The notes under the pieces are model-generated. The model saw nothing but the letters and a program-made list of their open reading frames with translations. It ran no database searches and was not told the origin of the DNA. A stretch of DNA of 64,000 nt, taken from NCBI GenBank assembly GCA_028693235.1, contig JAQUVW010000001.1, forward strand, positions 220,516 through 284,515, given 5' to 3'. This stretch comes from Candidatus Gastranaerophilales bacterium. Its GTDB lineage: Bacteria; Cyanobacteriota; Vampirovibrionia; Gastranaerophilales; Gastranaerophilaceae. Shown one piece after another: positions 27,870-36,804 of this stretch; position 1 is the first letter of the stretch; every line of letters starts with the position of its first letter. A program made the translations under genes and the position numbers.

Positions 27870-28592
27870 ATGCATAGATATTTAAATCTTCTTAACTATT
27901 TTGTGTTTAAAAGTAACATAGACTACAATGATGGAATGGATAAAATATTGCAGGAAAAAACAGCAATCCAACTTGATTGTATTAGAGATTTTGTGCGTCA
28001 TAAGTTGAAATCAAAAGGACTTATGCACATATATAATACTTATTGGCTCGGGATGGAAGTTGCTTTAAGTGAATTGGAAGTTCCTTTTTTGATAGATTAT
28101 TTGACTATTCAAAACAATGGCAAAGTATCCAAAATACATGAACTATTTGATGACTTTAAGTCTTTTTTTCTAAGTATCAGCAGATATAAAAATAATGAGC
28201 AGATTTTAAAGCATATTTATAGATATTCTTCCTATTATAAAAGGATAGTTGAGGCTGATGTTGAGGACTTGTTGATAAGAGAAAAAATAGAAACAATAAA
28301 TTCTTATGAGGCAGTGGATACATATTCTTATCTTATGGAGGTATTTGAGGATTATGAGTTTGTTCATATAAGTAAAAAAATGTTGCTTGAAATCTTAAAT
28401 ACCATAATCATGTTTGTTAAAGAACGTGCTATACAAAATTTGGATTCAAAGGATATGAGTTTTGCAAATTTGAGTTCACAAATAAACAAAATGCTTACTT
28501 TGAAAAATTTTGCACCGATGATTTCTTCAACAGAAGAGCCCACCTCCTTGAACGAGGTGCCAAAAACAATAAACGATATAATGGAAAAATAG
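27870..28592 (+). CDS. Helical protein of unknown function
   Basis: 240 residues, predicted almost entirely alpha-helical, with no signal peptide or transmembrane segment. The C-terminus is Pro/Thr/Glu-rich. No recognised family. Directly adjacent to the small Cys-containing gene, likely co-transcribed. Convergent with fabI across a shared terminator. Confidence 0.7.
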   Translation: MHRYLNLLNYFVFKSNIDYNDGMDKILQEKTAIQLDCIRDFVRHKLKSKGLMHIYNTYWLGMEVALSELEVPFLIDYLTIQNNGKVSKIHELFDDFKSFFLSISRYKNNEQILKHIYRYSSYYKRIVEADVEDLLIREKIETINSYEAVDTYSYLMEVFEDYEFVHISKKMLLEILNTIIMFVKERAIQNLDSKDMSFANLSSQINKMLTLKNFAPMISSTEEPTSLNEVPKTINDIMEK

Positions 28593-28630
28593 AAACAAAA
28601 AACAATACAACCGTATTGAGTAGAAAAAAC

Positions 28631-28655
28631 AAAGCACCATTTTTGATGGTGCTTT
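28631..28655. terminator. Bidirectional terminator upstream-convergent with fabI
   Basis: Stem AAAGCACCAT (28631-28640) with ATGGTGCTTT (28646-28655), five-base loop. On the minus strand it is followed by a T-run, so it terminates fabI. Confidence 0.9.
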
Positions 28656-28680
28656 ATCTTCTGGATTAAAATTGATAATC

Positions 28681-29481
28681 TTATTCTCTGGTTAGAGCGT
28701 CCATTTCTTCAGCAGAAGCATATACCGCATGGCAACCGCAATCTACGTGGACGACTTCGCCCGTAACGCCTGATGAAAGGTCTGACAATAAGTATAAGCC
28801 TGTTTTTCCGACATCATCAAGAGTAACGTTTCTTTTTAAAGGAGCTTTAAGAACTGCAGCTTTAAGCATTTTGCCGAAGCCACCGATACCGCTCGCAGCC
28901 AAGGTTTTGACGGCACCTGCCGAAATGCAATTTACTCTAATGCCGAATTTTCCTAGGTTTTCAGCTAAATATCTTGCAGAGGATTCTAAAGCAGCTTTAG
29001 CAACTCCCATAACATTGTAGTTGGCAACAACTTTTTCTCCACCCAAATATGTCATAGCAAGCATTGAGCCGCCTTCGTTCATAATAGGTTGTGCGTTACG
29101 AGCCAAAGTTACTAAAGAGTAAGAGCTGATTCCAAGAGCCAAGTTCCAACCATCTTTAGAAGTATTTATGAATTCACCTGTTAAGTCTTCTCTGTTAGCG
29201 AAAGCAACTGCGTGAACAACAAAGTCAATTTTTCCGTAAACTTTTTCAAGTTCGTCAAAAACAGCTTTAACTTCTTCTTCTTTTGTTACGTCACAAGGCA
29301 AAATGACTTTAGCATTCATTGATTCAGCGATTGGTCTAACCCTTTTTTCCATAGGGTCCCCAGCGTATGTAAATGCAATATCAGCACCTGCTTCAAAAAG
29401 TTGTTTTGCAATTCCGTAAGCTATTCCGTGAGTATTAGAAACTCCGAAAATAACCCCTTTTTTACCTTCCATTAATTTCAT
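28681..29481 (-). CDS. fabI: Enoyl-[acyl-carrier-protein] reductase (NADH)
   Basis: 266 residues, short-chain dehydrogenase fold. GVSNTHGIAYGIAKQLFEAGA binds NADH. AMTYLGGEKVVANYNVMGVAKA holds the FabI-type Tyr and the Tyr-x6-Lys pair. It carries out the last reduction step of type II fatty-acid synthesis. ATG 29481 has GAGGA upstream; the ATG at 29496 lacks an SD. Separate from other fab genes here. Confidence 0.96.
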   Translation of the reverse strand: MKLMEGKKGVIFGVSNTHGIAYGIAKQLFEAGADIAFTYAGDPMEKRVRPIAESMNAKVILPCDVTKEEEVKAVFDELEKVYGKIDFVVHAVAFANREDLTGEFINTSKDGWNLALGISSYSLVTLARNAQPIMNEGGSMLAMTYLGGEKVVANYNVMGVAKAALESSARYLAENLGKFGIRVNCISAGAVKTLAASGIGGFGKMLKAAVLKAPLKRNVTLDDVGKTGLYLLSDLSSGVTGEVVHVDCGCHAVYASAEEMDALTRE

Positions 29482-29619
29482 AGTAAAAATCCTCATTTTA
29501 ATGTCTGCATGTATTTTACAATTAAAGCAGACTATTTACAACATTTAACATTTTTGTGAATTTAGGCAATTTCACATAATCAGATTATTTGTAAATATTG
29601 CAAGTACAACGGAGGTTCT

Positions 29620-30414
29620 ATGCAAGTAAATAGGTTAGCACAATTTATTACAAATATAACTCCGGTATCTTCTTCCAGAGCTAAAAAACTTGTAAAAGAG
29701 GCAAACTCTGTAATTTGTGCTCCTGCGTGGAAAAAAATACCTGATGAGATGAAAGAATCCTTTGTAAAAATAAATGATAAAACCGGAAAAGCCTTTGTAA
29801 AAGGTGCTTATAAGGAATTAGTCGGGCTTATGGATATGGGCGGATATGCCCCGAAAAAAATCAAAATAGAAAAAATGAGCGGTTTAAAAATGGGCTCTCA
29901 TTCTTTTTTAAGCAATAAAATAAAATTATCAGAAAGATGTTTAATCTCAGAGCCCAAATCGCAACAAATACGTACAATTGGGCATGAGCTTACTCATTGT
30001 GCTCAATACAATGAAATGGTTGCAAGCACCAGATATGGAGTAGAGGAAGTTGCCTCAATGCTTGCTGAGCAAAAGGTTCAAAGACTGGTTCCTCCTCCTA
30101 AAACTCAAAGAATGGCTCAAGCAAAGTATGAAGAATTTAGAGAAATTTTTGAATTAAAACTTAAACGAGCATATAAAAAAGCTATAGAAAATCCAATTAA
30201 ACCTGAATCTAAAAAAGATATTCGTAATTTAGATAGATATTACGATGCAATAATAGAGAATCCTACTCATTTTAATCCGCATTCTAAGGATACCGCAGAA
30301 GGCTTTCAAGCTTATTTAGACAACTTTTTAGAGGTTGAAGCTCGCTCAATCGGTGAAGCGGTTGAAAATTATTATAATGTTTTTACAAAGTATTTTTCAG
30401 AATTTATGAGATAA
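29620..30414 (+). CDS. Zincin-like protein, first of a tandem pair (HELTH)
   Basis: 264 residues. TIGHELTHCAQ (H122, E123, H126) is an HExxH zinc motif. LEVEAR at 237-242 near the C-terminus is a good candidate for the third ligand Glu, as in ImmA/IrrE-like zincins. No signal peptide. It has an SD (ACGGAGG) and a paralogue nine bases downstream that shares the N-terminal AxxWxxxPxxxK pattern, the HExxHCAQ site and LEVEAR. Function unknown. Confidence 0.72.
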   Translation: MQVNRLAQFITNITPVSSSRAKKLVKEANSVICAPAWKKIPDEMKESFVKINDKTGKAFVKGAYKELVGLMDMGGYAPKKIKIEKMSGLKMGSHSFLSNKIKLSERCLISEPKSQQIRTIGHELTHCAQYNEMVASTRYGVEEVASMLAEQKVQRLVPPPKTQRMAQAKYEEFREIFELKLKRAYKKAIENPIKPESKKDIRNLDRYYDAIIENPTHFNPHSKDTAEGFQAYLDNFLEVEARSIGEAVENYYNVFTKYFSEFMR

Positions 30415-30423
30415 GGAGTTTTT

Positions 30424-31206
30424 TTGAATATAAATAATATTATTCCTAATCTTATTGAAAAAGCCCCGATGACAAAGGCTGTGGCTAAATCTTTTGTGTC
30501 CAAAACCTCACCTGAATTTTTCAACCCAACTTGGTCAGCTATGCCTTTTGATGTAAAAGTTATTTTTGCTAAATCGAAAAATAAAAATGGAAAGAACTTT
30601 GTTTCAAGGATATATAAAGGTTTAGTCAAGTATATGGGAGTAGATGGAGCTCCTTCCAATATCAAAATAAAAAGAATGCCTCCGAATGTATGTGGCGAAT
30701 ATATTCCGACTAAAAATAGGATAATTATCTCTGAACAGAGGGTTAAAAACAAATCTCGAGAAAAAGCTGTTGCGACAATAGCCCACGAGCTCAAACATTG
30801 TGCTCAGACCAATACTTTGATTAGGGCAAAAGGTATAGATGAATACGGAAAAGCTATAGCTGAAGCAAACGTTAGAGTCGATGTAAATCATTTGCTTTCA
30901 AACGGCGAAGCATCGCCTAGAATTCAGCGTTTGATTACAGAAGAAGCTAATAGCAGATATCTTGCAAATAAATCACCGATTGTCAAAAGTTTTAATAAGA
31001 CAATAAATAGAAAAACTCATGCAATATATAAATCGGAACACAAAATGTCTGAAAATTATATAGATGCCTATCGTACGTATTCAACATCTCAACGCTATTA
31101 TGCCTCAAATAAATTAGAAGTTGAGGCAAGAGAAACAGGCAATTTGTTTAGTGAGTATTATAAGGCATTTGAAGCTTATTGTGCTTTTTTTAGTCATCAT
31201 TCGTAA
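30424..31206 (+). CDS. Zincin-like protein, second of a tandem pair (HELKH)
   Basis: 260 residues, paralogue of the preceding gene. TIAHELKHCAQ (H121, E122, H125) and LEVEARETG (231 onward). It starts with TTG at 30424 after AAGGAG. Its 3' end overlaps the convergent DUF475 gene by 17 bases. The pair looks like a tandem duplication that has diverged strongly outside the metal sites. Confidence 0.72.
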   Translation: MNINNIIPNLIEKAPMTKAVAKSFVSKTSPEFFNPTWSAMPFDVKVIFAKSKNKNGKNFVSRIYKGLVKYMGVDGAPSNIKIKRMPPNVCGEYIPTKNRIIISEQRVKNKSREKAVATIAHELKHCAQTNTLIRAKGIDEYGKAIAEANVRVDVNHLLSNGEASPRIQRLITEEANSRYLANKSPIVKSFNKTINRKTHAIYKSEHKMSENYIDAYRTYSTSQRYYASNKLEVEARETGNLFSEYYKAFEAYCAFFSHHS

Positions 31207-32230
31207 TTGATTTGTTTCGTTTGACAGAGCTGATGAAAGCAGCTGAAACTATTACTAATCCGATTCCGCCTGTTATAACCTCAGGGACTTCATGGACAGT
31301 AGAATAGAACATTATTAATGCCAAAAAACCAATTGCCCAATGTGCACCGTGTTCTAAATAACAATATTTTTGTAATGTTTTCATATCTACCATAAATAGA
31401 GTCAAAGACCTTACAAACATAGCTCCTATCGCTAATCCTATAGTTATTATAACTATATCTTTGCTTATTGCAAATGCACCTAAAACACCATCTAAAGAAA
31501 AAGATGCGTCAATGAGTTCCAAATATAAAAATCCGATAAAACCAAGTTTGGCAAGGCTTCCGGTTAATGCTGCTTTTTTTTCAGCATAACATTCTAAAGC
31601 ATTACTAACGCTGTCTATAACGAGATATAAAATGACTCCGACAAGCCCAGCTATGGTTACGGGAAGTTTTTGCTCAACCGGGACAATAGCTTGAGTGATG
31701 ATTATTGCCAATAATGTAAAAATAATATCTACATATTTGATATGGTTGCATTGAAGAATAGGTCTTTCAAGCCAGCAAATCCAATGCGTAGTTTTATCTT
31801 TGTTAAAGAAATAAGCCATACATAGCATCATCAAGAAAGCACCGCCGAATGTGACAAGCGGAGCGTGCACGATATGCAAGTAATAAGCATATTTATCAAC
31901 ATTGTAAAGAGCAAGTTTCGTAACTTCTAAAAGTGAGATATGTGCAAAACAAGCAACAACTACTACAGGGAATAGGAATCTCATTCCGAAAACGGCAATT
32001 AAAATACCCCATGTTAAAAATCTGTGTTGCCATTTTTTTGACATTTTTTCAAGCTTCATTGCGTTTACGACAGCGTTGTCAAAGGATAGTGTTATTTCAA
32101 GAATTGCTAAAAAGCCGACAATGAAAAGAGCCAAAGCCCCACCCCCGGGTTTTAAATGTTCGCCCCATAAAAAAGCGAGAATAAACCCGACGATTGTAAC
32201 AAAAAAAGATTCGTAAAAATATTTAAACAT
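31190..32230 (-). CDS. DUF475 / TerC-like integral membrane protein
   Basis: About 346 residues and nine hydrophobic helices, with FLAILEITLSFDNAVVNAMKLEKM and LELIDASFSLDGVLGAFAIS, the two acidic Asp motifs of TerC-type proteins proposed to bind metal ions. The ATG at 32230 (MFKYFYESFF) fits the family. The longer frame starting at 32293 would begin inside the aldolase terminator and is rejected. Possibly a metal exporter; unproven. Confidence 0.85.
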   Translation of the reverse strand: MFKYFYESFFVTIVGFILAFLWGEHLKPGGGALALFIVGFLAILEITLSFDNAVVNAMKLEKMSKKWQHRFLTWGILIAVFGMRFLFPVVVVACFAHISLLEVTKLALYNVDKYAYYLHIVHAPLVTFGGAFLMMLCMAYFFNKDKTTHWICWLERPILQCNHIKYVDIIFTLLAIIITQAIVPVEQKLPVTIAGLVGVILYLVIDSVSNALECYAEKKAALTGSLAKLGFIGFLYLELIDASFSLDGVLGAFAISKDIVIITIGLAIGAMFVRSLTLFMVDMKTLQKYCYLEHGAHWAIGFLALIMFYSTVHEVPEVITGGIGLVIVSAAFISSVKRNKSITNDD

Positions 32231-32269
32231 TAACCCATTCCAATAATATAGTACAATTCCAATAATACA

Positions 32270-32309
32270 AAAAAAATAGAGCCCCGACCTCATATCGTTG
32301 CTCTATTTT
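32270..32309 (-). terminator. Terminator of the aldolase gene
   Basis: Stem AAAATAGAGC (32273-32282) with GCTCTATTTT (32300-32309), loop with further G/C pairing, followed on the minus strand by a T-run. Confidence 0.88.
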
Positions 32310-32330
32310 AGGTATATATATTGGTACTAA

Positions 32331-33287
32331 TTAGTCATCAGCGTGACCGGCTGTACCTAAAACTTGCATTTTGTGTTTAACAAGTTCTTTAACAGCAGTT
32401 CTACCAGGACCCATATATTCACGAGGGTCGAATTTTTCAGGATGTTCAATGAAGAATTCTCTGATAGTAGAAGTCATTGCAAGTCTTAAGTCTGTATCAA
32501 TATTGATTTTTGCAACGCCATTCTTAGAAGCGAATGAAAGCATATCTTCAGGAACGCCTTTAGCGTTAGGTAATTGACCGCCGAATTTGTTGCATTTTTC
32601 AACTAATTCTTGAGGAACTGAAGAAGATCCGTGAAGAACGATTGGGAAATCGTAGCCGACAGCTTCATTAACAGCTTTTTTACAAGCAGCAAGTCTTTCA
32701 AAGTCAAGTTGAGGTTCTTCTTTGAATTTGTATGCACCGTGAGAAGTTCCGATAGCGATAGCTAAAGAGTCACAACCTGTTTCTTTAACAAATCTTGCAG
32801 CTTCTTCAGGGTCAGTGTAAGTAGCATCTTTAGCATGAACTTTAACAGCGTCTTCAACGCCGGCAAGTTTACCAAGTTCAGCTTCAACAGAAACGCCTCT
32901 TTGGTGAGCGTATTCAACAACTTTTTTAGTGATAGCAATATTTTCTTCCAATGGGAATCTTGAACCATCAATCATAACTGATGAGAAACCGCCATCGATA
33001 CAAGCTTTACAGATTTCGAAATCAGCACCGTGATCAAGGTGAAGTGCGATAGGAACTGTAGTTGTAGCCAAAGCAGCTTCGACTAATTTGATAAGGTAAG
33101 TTTGGTTAGCATATTTTCTTGCACCAGCTGATACTTGAAGAATGATAGGTGATCTGGTTTCTTCAGCAGCTTCTGCGATACCTTGTAGAATTTCCATGTT
33201 GTTTACATTGTAAGCACCGATAGCATATTTTCCTGCTAGGGCTTTTTTGAACATTTCTTCTGTTCCGACGAGTTTTCTTTCGCTCAT
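32331..33287 (-). CDS. fba: Class II fructose-1,6-bisphosphate aldolase
   Basis: 318 residues: AIGAYNVNNMEILQGI near the N-terminus, the zinc site LHLDHGADFEICK, VEAELGKLAG, AIGTSHGAYKF and VLHGSSSVP, all of class II aldolase. Glycolysis and gluconeogenesis. SD AGGAGA. Monocistronic with its own terminator. Confidence 0.97.
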   Translation of the reverse strand: MSERKLVGTEEMFKKALAGKYAIGAYNVNNMEILQGIAEAAEETRSPIILQVSAGARKYANQTYLIKLVEAALATTTVPIALHLDHGADFEICKACIDGGFSSVMIDGSRFPLEENIAITKKVVEYAHQRGVSVEAELGKLAGVEDAVKVHAKDATYTDPEEAARFVKETGCDSLAIAIGTSHGAYKFKEEPQLDFERLAACKKAVNEAVGYDFPIVLHGSSSVPQELVEKCNKFGGQLPNAKGVPEDMLSFASKNGVAKINIDTDLRLAMTSTIREFFIEHPEKFDPREYMGPGRTAVKELVKHKMQVLGTAGHADD

Positions 33288-33389
33288 AAGAGTTCTCCTA
33301 ATTTTTGTACGAATACAGGAATAATGTATCGCAAAAATAAGTTATTTACAAGGTTTTTATCCGATATATTTGAGCAAAAAATGAATATC

Positions 33390-33425
33390 AAAAAGTCACG
33401 CAGACAGGCTTGTTTCGTGATTTTT
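33390..33425 (-). terminator. Terminator downstream of Mini-RNase III gene
   Basis: Stem GTCACG (33395-33400) with CGTGAT (33416-33421), flanked by A-run and T-run; on the minus strand it follows mrnC. The stem is short, so confidence is moderate. Confidence 0.65.
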
Positions 33426-33432
33426 TGGATTT

Positions 33433-33798
33433 TTATTCAAAAATAATTTCGTTATCCATAATTTTGCAAAGCTCTTGGTATCGAGGCTTGTTATGGAGGT
33501 AGTTGTACCCGAGCAGAACCTCAAGAGCGGTAGCTTGAGAGTGGAGAGCTTTATTTATTCTTCTGGCTGATGATGTTGGGATATTCCGTCCCCGTCTTAC
33601 GAGTTCGTGTTCTTCAGGGGTAAGATTATCAGAAATTTTTTCCAGTAGATGGGTTTGAAATTCGGCGTTAACGAATTTGACGGAAAAATCGTGAAGTCTT
33701 TTTGAGTTTGAAGTATGTAAAATTACTTTTTCTCTAATGTAGACTTCATAGACGGCATCGCCGAGATGAGCGTAGTTTCTAATGTTAAGTTCGTTCAT
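33433..33798 (-). CDS. mrnC: Mini-ribonuclease III
   Basis: 121 residues: an RNase III catalytic fold without the dsRNA-binding domain. AHLGDAVYEVYIRE holds the catalytic Asp, and RRGRNIPTSSARRI and ATALEVLLGYNYL are family signatures. It processes 23S rRNA precursor. It is usually next to cysS. It overlaps the upstream gene's stop (TAATG) here. Confidence 0.93.
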   Translation of the reverse strand: MNELNIRNYAHLGDAVYEVYIREKVILHTSNSKRLHDFSVKFVNAEFQTHLLEKISDNLTPEEHELVRRGRNIPTSSARRINKALHSQATALEVLLGYNYLHNKPRYQELCKIMDNEIIFE

Positions 33799-34010
33799 TA
33801 TCTTCTGTCGACCACAAGTCCGTTCATAGGCTTTACTTTTACAATGTAGTCCTGATGCATTTCTTCGAGCGTTTTTTCAAGATTTTCGATAGCTTCAGCC
33901 GCAGAGTGACCGTATGCTACCAAATTTTTGATAAAACAATTGGCTATATATACATGGTTTCTTAAACCTTGATAAATAACAGCAGGATATTCAATGATTG
34001 ATGTTGACAT
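33798..34010 (-). CDS. HicB-like small protein
   Basis: 70 residues. YPAVIYQGLRNHVYIANCFIKNLVAYGHSAAEAIENLEKTL resembles the HicB RNase-H-like fold of type II antitoxins but without a C-terminal DNA-binding domain. No HicA toxin is adjacent, so it is an orphan HicB-like protein. Coupled to mrnC. Confidence 0.7.
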   Translation of the reverse strand: MSTSIIEYPAVIYQGLRNHVYIANCFIKNLVAYGHSAAEAIENLEKTLEEMHQDYIVKVKPMNGLVVDRR

Positions 34011-34158
34011 AATTTTCCTCGTATAACTTTCCCTGTACTTTTATATTTTAATAATCGGATTAAGTCGTAAAAACTTTAAGTTAAACAAAGTTTTTATGTT
34101 TAATATAAATCAAAAAACCTTATTATAAAAGGGTTTGAATGGTTTACAATTAGATACA

Positions 34159-34827
34159 TTATTGCATAACATGAATTTGCAAAGCGTCCATAATCTCTTT
34201 TATGTTAAACGCATCAATCAATCCGTTGATAATAAATTGGCATGCCATCGCTGCAAGAATTATACCGAAAATTCTGTTTACAATGTTTATACCTGTTTTG
34301 CCCAATACCTTGCAAATATTAGATGCAAAGAGCAAAATTATAAGACAAAGCACCATATTTACAAACAAAGCTGTCATTGTTAAAGTTTGTTTAAAAAGAT
34401 TATGCTCAGCTTGTTTCATAAACATAATTAGCATTGAAATGGAAGCTGGTCCTGATAGTAATGGAACAGCCAGCGGAAAAACTGAAATATCCATGCTTTT
34501 TAAGTCATCATCAGGGTCGCAAGATGTAGGTGCATTCGGTTTGTCTAAAACCAACTCAATTGCTAATATCAATAATAAGATACCGCCCGCTATTCTAAAG
34601 GCACCTATTGTGATGCCGAAAAGATTAAGAACTTGAGTTCCCAACAGTGCGAAGAACAATAAAACTGCAAATGCTGTAGATACGCCTTTTTTTATAACTT
34701 TGATTTTCATTTGTTCTGTATAATCAGAAGTCAATGATATAAAAATCGGAATTAATCCGATTGCATCAATTGTAAAAAATAGTGCGGTAAACTGCAATAT
34801 AAAAGCTTGTAAAATTTCGTGATTCAT
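34159..34827 (-). CDS. MarC-family (UPF0056) membrane protein
   Basis: 222 residues with six transmembrane helices: FTIDAIGLIPIFISLT, GITIGAFRIAGGILLLILAIELV, VFPLAVPLLSGPASISMLIMF, all MarC signatures. Role unknown in the family; despite the name it is not a multidrug-resistance factor. Separated from pit by a terminator. Confidence 0.92.
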   Translation of the reverse strand: MNHEILQAFILQFTALFFTIDAIGLIPIFISLTSDYTEQMKIKVIKKGVSTAFAVLLFFALLGTQVLNLFGITIGAFRIAGGILLLILAIELVLDKPNAPTSCDPDDDLKSMDISVFPLAVPLLSGPASISMLIMFMKQAEHNLFKQTLTMTALFVNMVLCLIILLFASNICKVLGKTGINIVNRIFGIILAAMACQFIINGLIDAFNIKEIMDALQIHVMQ

Positions 34828-34886
34828 AATAATTCTATTTTACACCCTGAAGGAAAAGCCTCAATAGAACAATACGAAGTGTAAAC

Positions 34887-34913
34887 AAAGAGCCCTGTTT
34901 TATCAGAGCTCTT
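34887..34913 (-). terminator. Terminator of the phosphate-transport pair
   Basis: Stem AAAGAGC (34887-34893) with GCTCTTT (34907-34913) between pit and marC on the minus strand. The T-tail is short. Confidence 0.7.
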
Positions 34914-34942
34914 TAAGTTAATAAAAATATTTATATAATATT

Positions 34943-35959
34943 TTATGAATGAGGAACATTTCTCAAAAGTGCATATAATACAGATGAAACAATCATACAA
35001 GATGGGATTGTTAAAACCCAAGCCCAAACGATGTTTCCAACGATTCCCCATTTTACGGCAGAAGCTCTTACTGTGGAGCCTACGCCCATAATCGCAGTTG
35101 AAATAACGTGGGTCGTGCTTAATGGAATACCGAAGTGAGAAGCTGTTAAAATTATAGACGCAGCAGAAGTTTCAGCGGCAAAACCATGAATAGGTTTAAG
35201 TCTTATAATTTTGTGTCCCATTGTTCTGATGATTTTCCATCCACCGGACATTGTTCCCATTGCCATCATAAAAGCACACGCCATAATTACATAAATAGGT
35301 ATTTCGAAATGTCCGTCAGCAGGTGCTTTTAATACACCCCCGGCAAGAAGTGATAATGTTATTATACCCATAGTCTTTTGTGCGTCGTTTGAGCCATGGC
35401 TTAACGCCATTAAGCCGGAAGATAAAAGTTGTAATTTTCTAAATCTTTTGTTAATCATGTCAGGATTTGATTTGTAAAAAATCCTAAGTAAAAACAACAT
35501 AAATAAGAAACCAACCGAAAAACCGAGAACCGGAGATGTAAACATTGGTATGATAACTTTATCTAAAAGGTGTTTGATTTGTACTACCCCGGGACCGGCA
35601 TGGACAATGGAAGCTCCTAAAAGACCACCTATTAAAGCGTGAGATGAGCTTGAAGGTAAGCCAAGATACCAAGTGAATAAATTCCATAAAACAGCTGCCA
35701 AAAGGGCACATAAAATAACTTGAAGAGTGATAGAAGGTCCGTCGATAATTCCTGAGCCAATCGTTTGGGCTACGTGAGTTCCAGTTAGAGCTCCCGCAAA
35801 CTCAAGAGTAGCTCCGAATAAAACGGCTTGTTTCGGGCTTAGCACTCTTGTTGAAACTACTGTTGCGATAGCGTTTGCACAATCGTGAAAGCCGTTTATG
35901 TACTCGAAAGCTAATGCTGCAAGTACAACCAGTATTAATAATATTAATGCGAATGTCAT
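34943..35959 (-). CDS. PiT-family inorganic phosphate transporter
   Basis: 338 residues, about ten helices. FHDCANAIATVVSTRVLSP near the N-terminus and MALSHGSNDAQKTMGIITL in the second half are the duplicated PiT signature (GxNDA type). Low-affinity Na+ or H+-coupled phosphate uptake. It is 17 bases after the DUF47 gene, the normal PiT partner. Confidence 0.94.
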   Translation of the reverse strand: MTFALILLILVVLAALAFEYINGFHDCANAIATVVSTRVLSPKQAVLFGATLEFAGALTGTHVAQTIGSGIIDGPSITLQVILCALLAAVLWNLFTWYLGLPSSSSHALIGGLLGASIVHAGPGVVQIKHLLDKVIIPMFTSPVLGFSVGFLFMLFLLRIFYKSNPDMINKRFRKLQLLSSGLMALSHGSNDAQKTMGIITLSLLAGGVLKAPADGHFEIPIYVIMACAFMMAMGTMSGGWKIIRTMGHKIIRLKPIHGFAAETSAASIILTASHFGIPLSTTHVISTAIMGVGSTVRASAVKWGIVGNIVWAWVLTIPSCMIVSSVLYALLRNVPHS

Positions 35960-35976
35960 TGTTGTACTTCCTAACT

Positions 35977-36618
35977 TTAACTTTGTTTTAATACAATATT
36001 TACGACGTTATCAGATACGGAATAGCAAGTATCCAAAGCGTTTTCGATATCTTTGTGGATGTCTCTTAGTTTGATAACGTTCAAAGCATCAAAGCCACCT
36101 GAGAATAAAGCGTCCATAGCGTGAAACATAATTTCGTCGCCGTGAGATTCGATATCTTTCATTCTCAAATTACTTTCAGTCATTTCTTTAATAGAGCTTA
36201 CTTTTTTGAATTTGTGGATAATTAAATCAAGTTCTTCAGCTGCTTGCAATAAGGTTTTTGCTTGAGCAACGACATTTTCTGTGTTGTTTTCAAGTCTGTA
36301 AACTCTCAGATTTAAGCTTGCCTTGACGATTTTTTTAGTAATTTTATTCAATAAAGTAGCGATAAGCTGTATATCTTCTCTATCAATCGGTGTTACAAAA
36401 GTGTTATTCAATTCTGTTAAAGTTTCTTTAATCAAATCGTTGCTGGTATGTTTGTATTGTTTAGCTTTAATAATTCTTTCGTCAGAAACGCCTTTTTCGA
36501 CGATTTCGTCAAACAAAGTAGCAGCTTTTTTACAAACGTGAGTACTTTTTTCAAATAAAATGTAAAAAGTTTTGTCATCAGGCGGTAATATATAAGCCAA
36601 TAAATTTAATTTTGCCAT
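35977..36618 (-). CDS. DUF47 PhoU-like regulator of PiT transporter
   Basis: 213 residues, all-helical, with the PhoU-like pattern (YKHTSNDLIKETLTELNNTFVTPIDREDIQLIATLLNKI and LRMKDIESHGDEIMFHAMDALF). DUF47 proteins bind the PiT transporter and modulate its flux. It is first of a two-gene operon with pit. SD GGAGG. Confidence 0.93.
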   Translation of the reverse strand: MAKLNLLAYILPPDDKTFYILFEKSTHVCKKAATLFDEIVEKGVSDERIIKAKQYKHTSNDLIKETLTELNNTFVTPIDREDIQLIATLLNKITKKIVKASLNLRVYRLENNTENVVAQAKTLLQAAEELDLIIHKFKKVSSIKEMTESNLRMKDIESHGDEIMFHAMDALFSGGFDALNVIKLRDIHKDIENALDTCYSVSDNVVNIVLKQS

Positions 36619-36775
36619 TGAAATTCCTCCAATTATACATATTCTTAAGTATCATTAGCAATTTTAGATACTCACCCTCAATATACTATAAAAGTTTTTG
36701 TATAAAAACAGAAATATGAACTTTTTGTTTAAAAAATTTATATTTGAAATTATTTATTTTTTCGTTTGTGCAAGT

Positions 36776-36781
36776 TATAAT
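36776..36781 (+). promoter_or_regulatory. -10 element upstream of corA
   Basis: Consensus TATAAT at 36776-36781. The -35 is poor (TTTATT at 36753-36758). It lies 24 bases before the corA ATG, so the leader is short. Confidence 0.5.
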
Positions 36782-36804
36782 GTTCAGGCAAAGGTCGTAC
36801 AATT

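Noticed and set aside
31190..32293. Longer start of the DUF475 gene at 32293
   Set aside because: It would begin inside the aldolase terminator; ATG 32230 matches family starts.
33798..34010. Complete HicAB toxin-antitoxin system
   Set aside because: Only a HicB-like domain is present; no HicA gene or DNA-binding domain is adjacent.
34202..34636. 144-residue plus-strand frame
   Set aside because: Antisense to marC, no promoter or SD.
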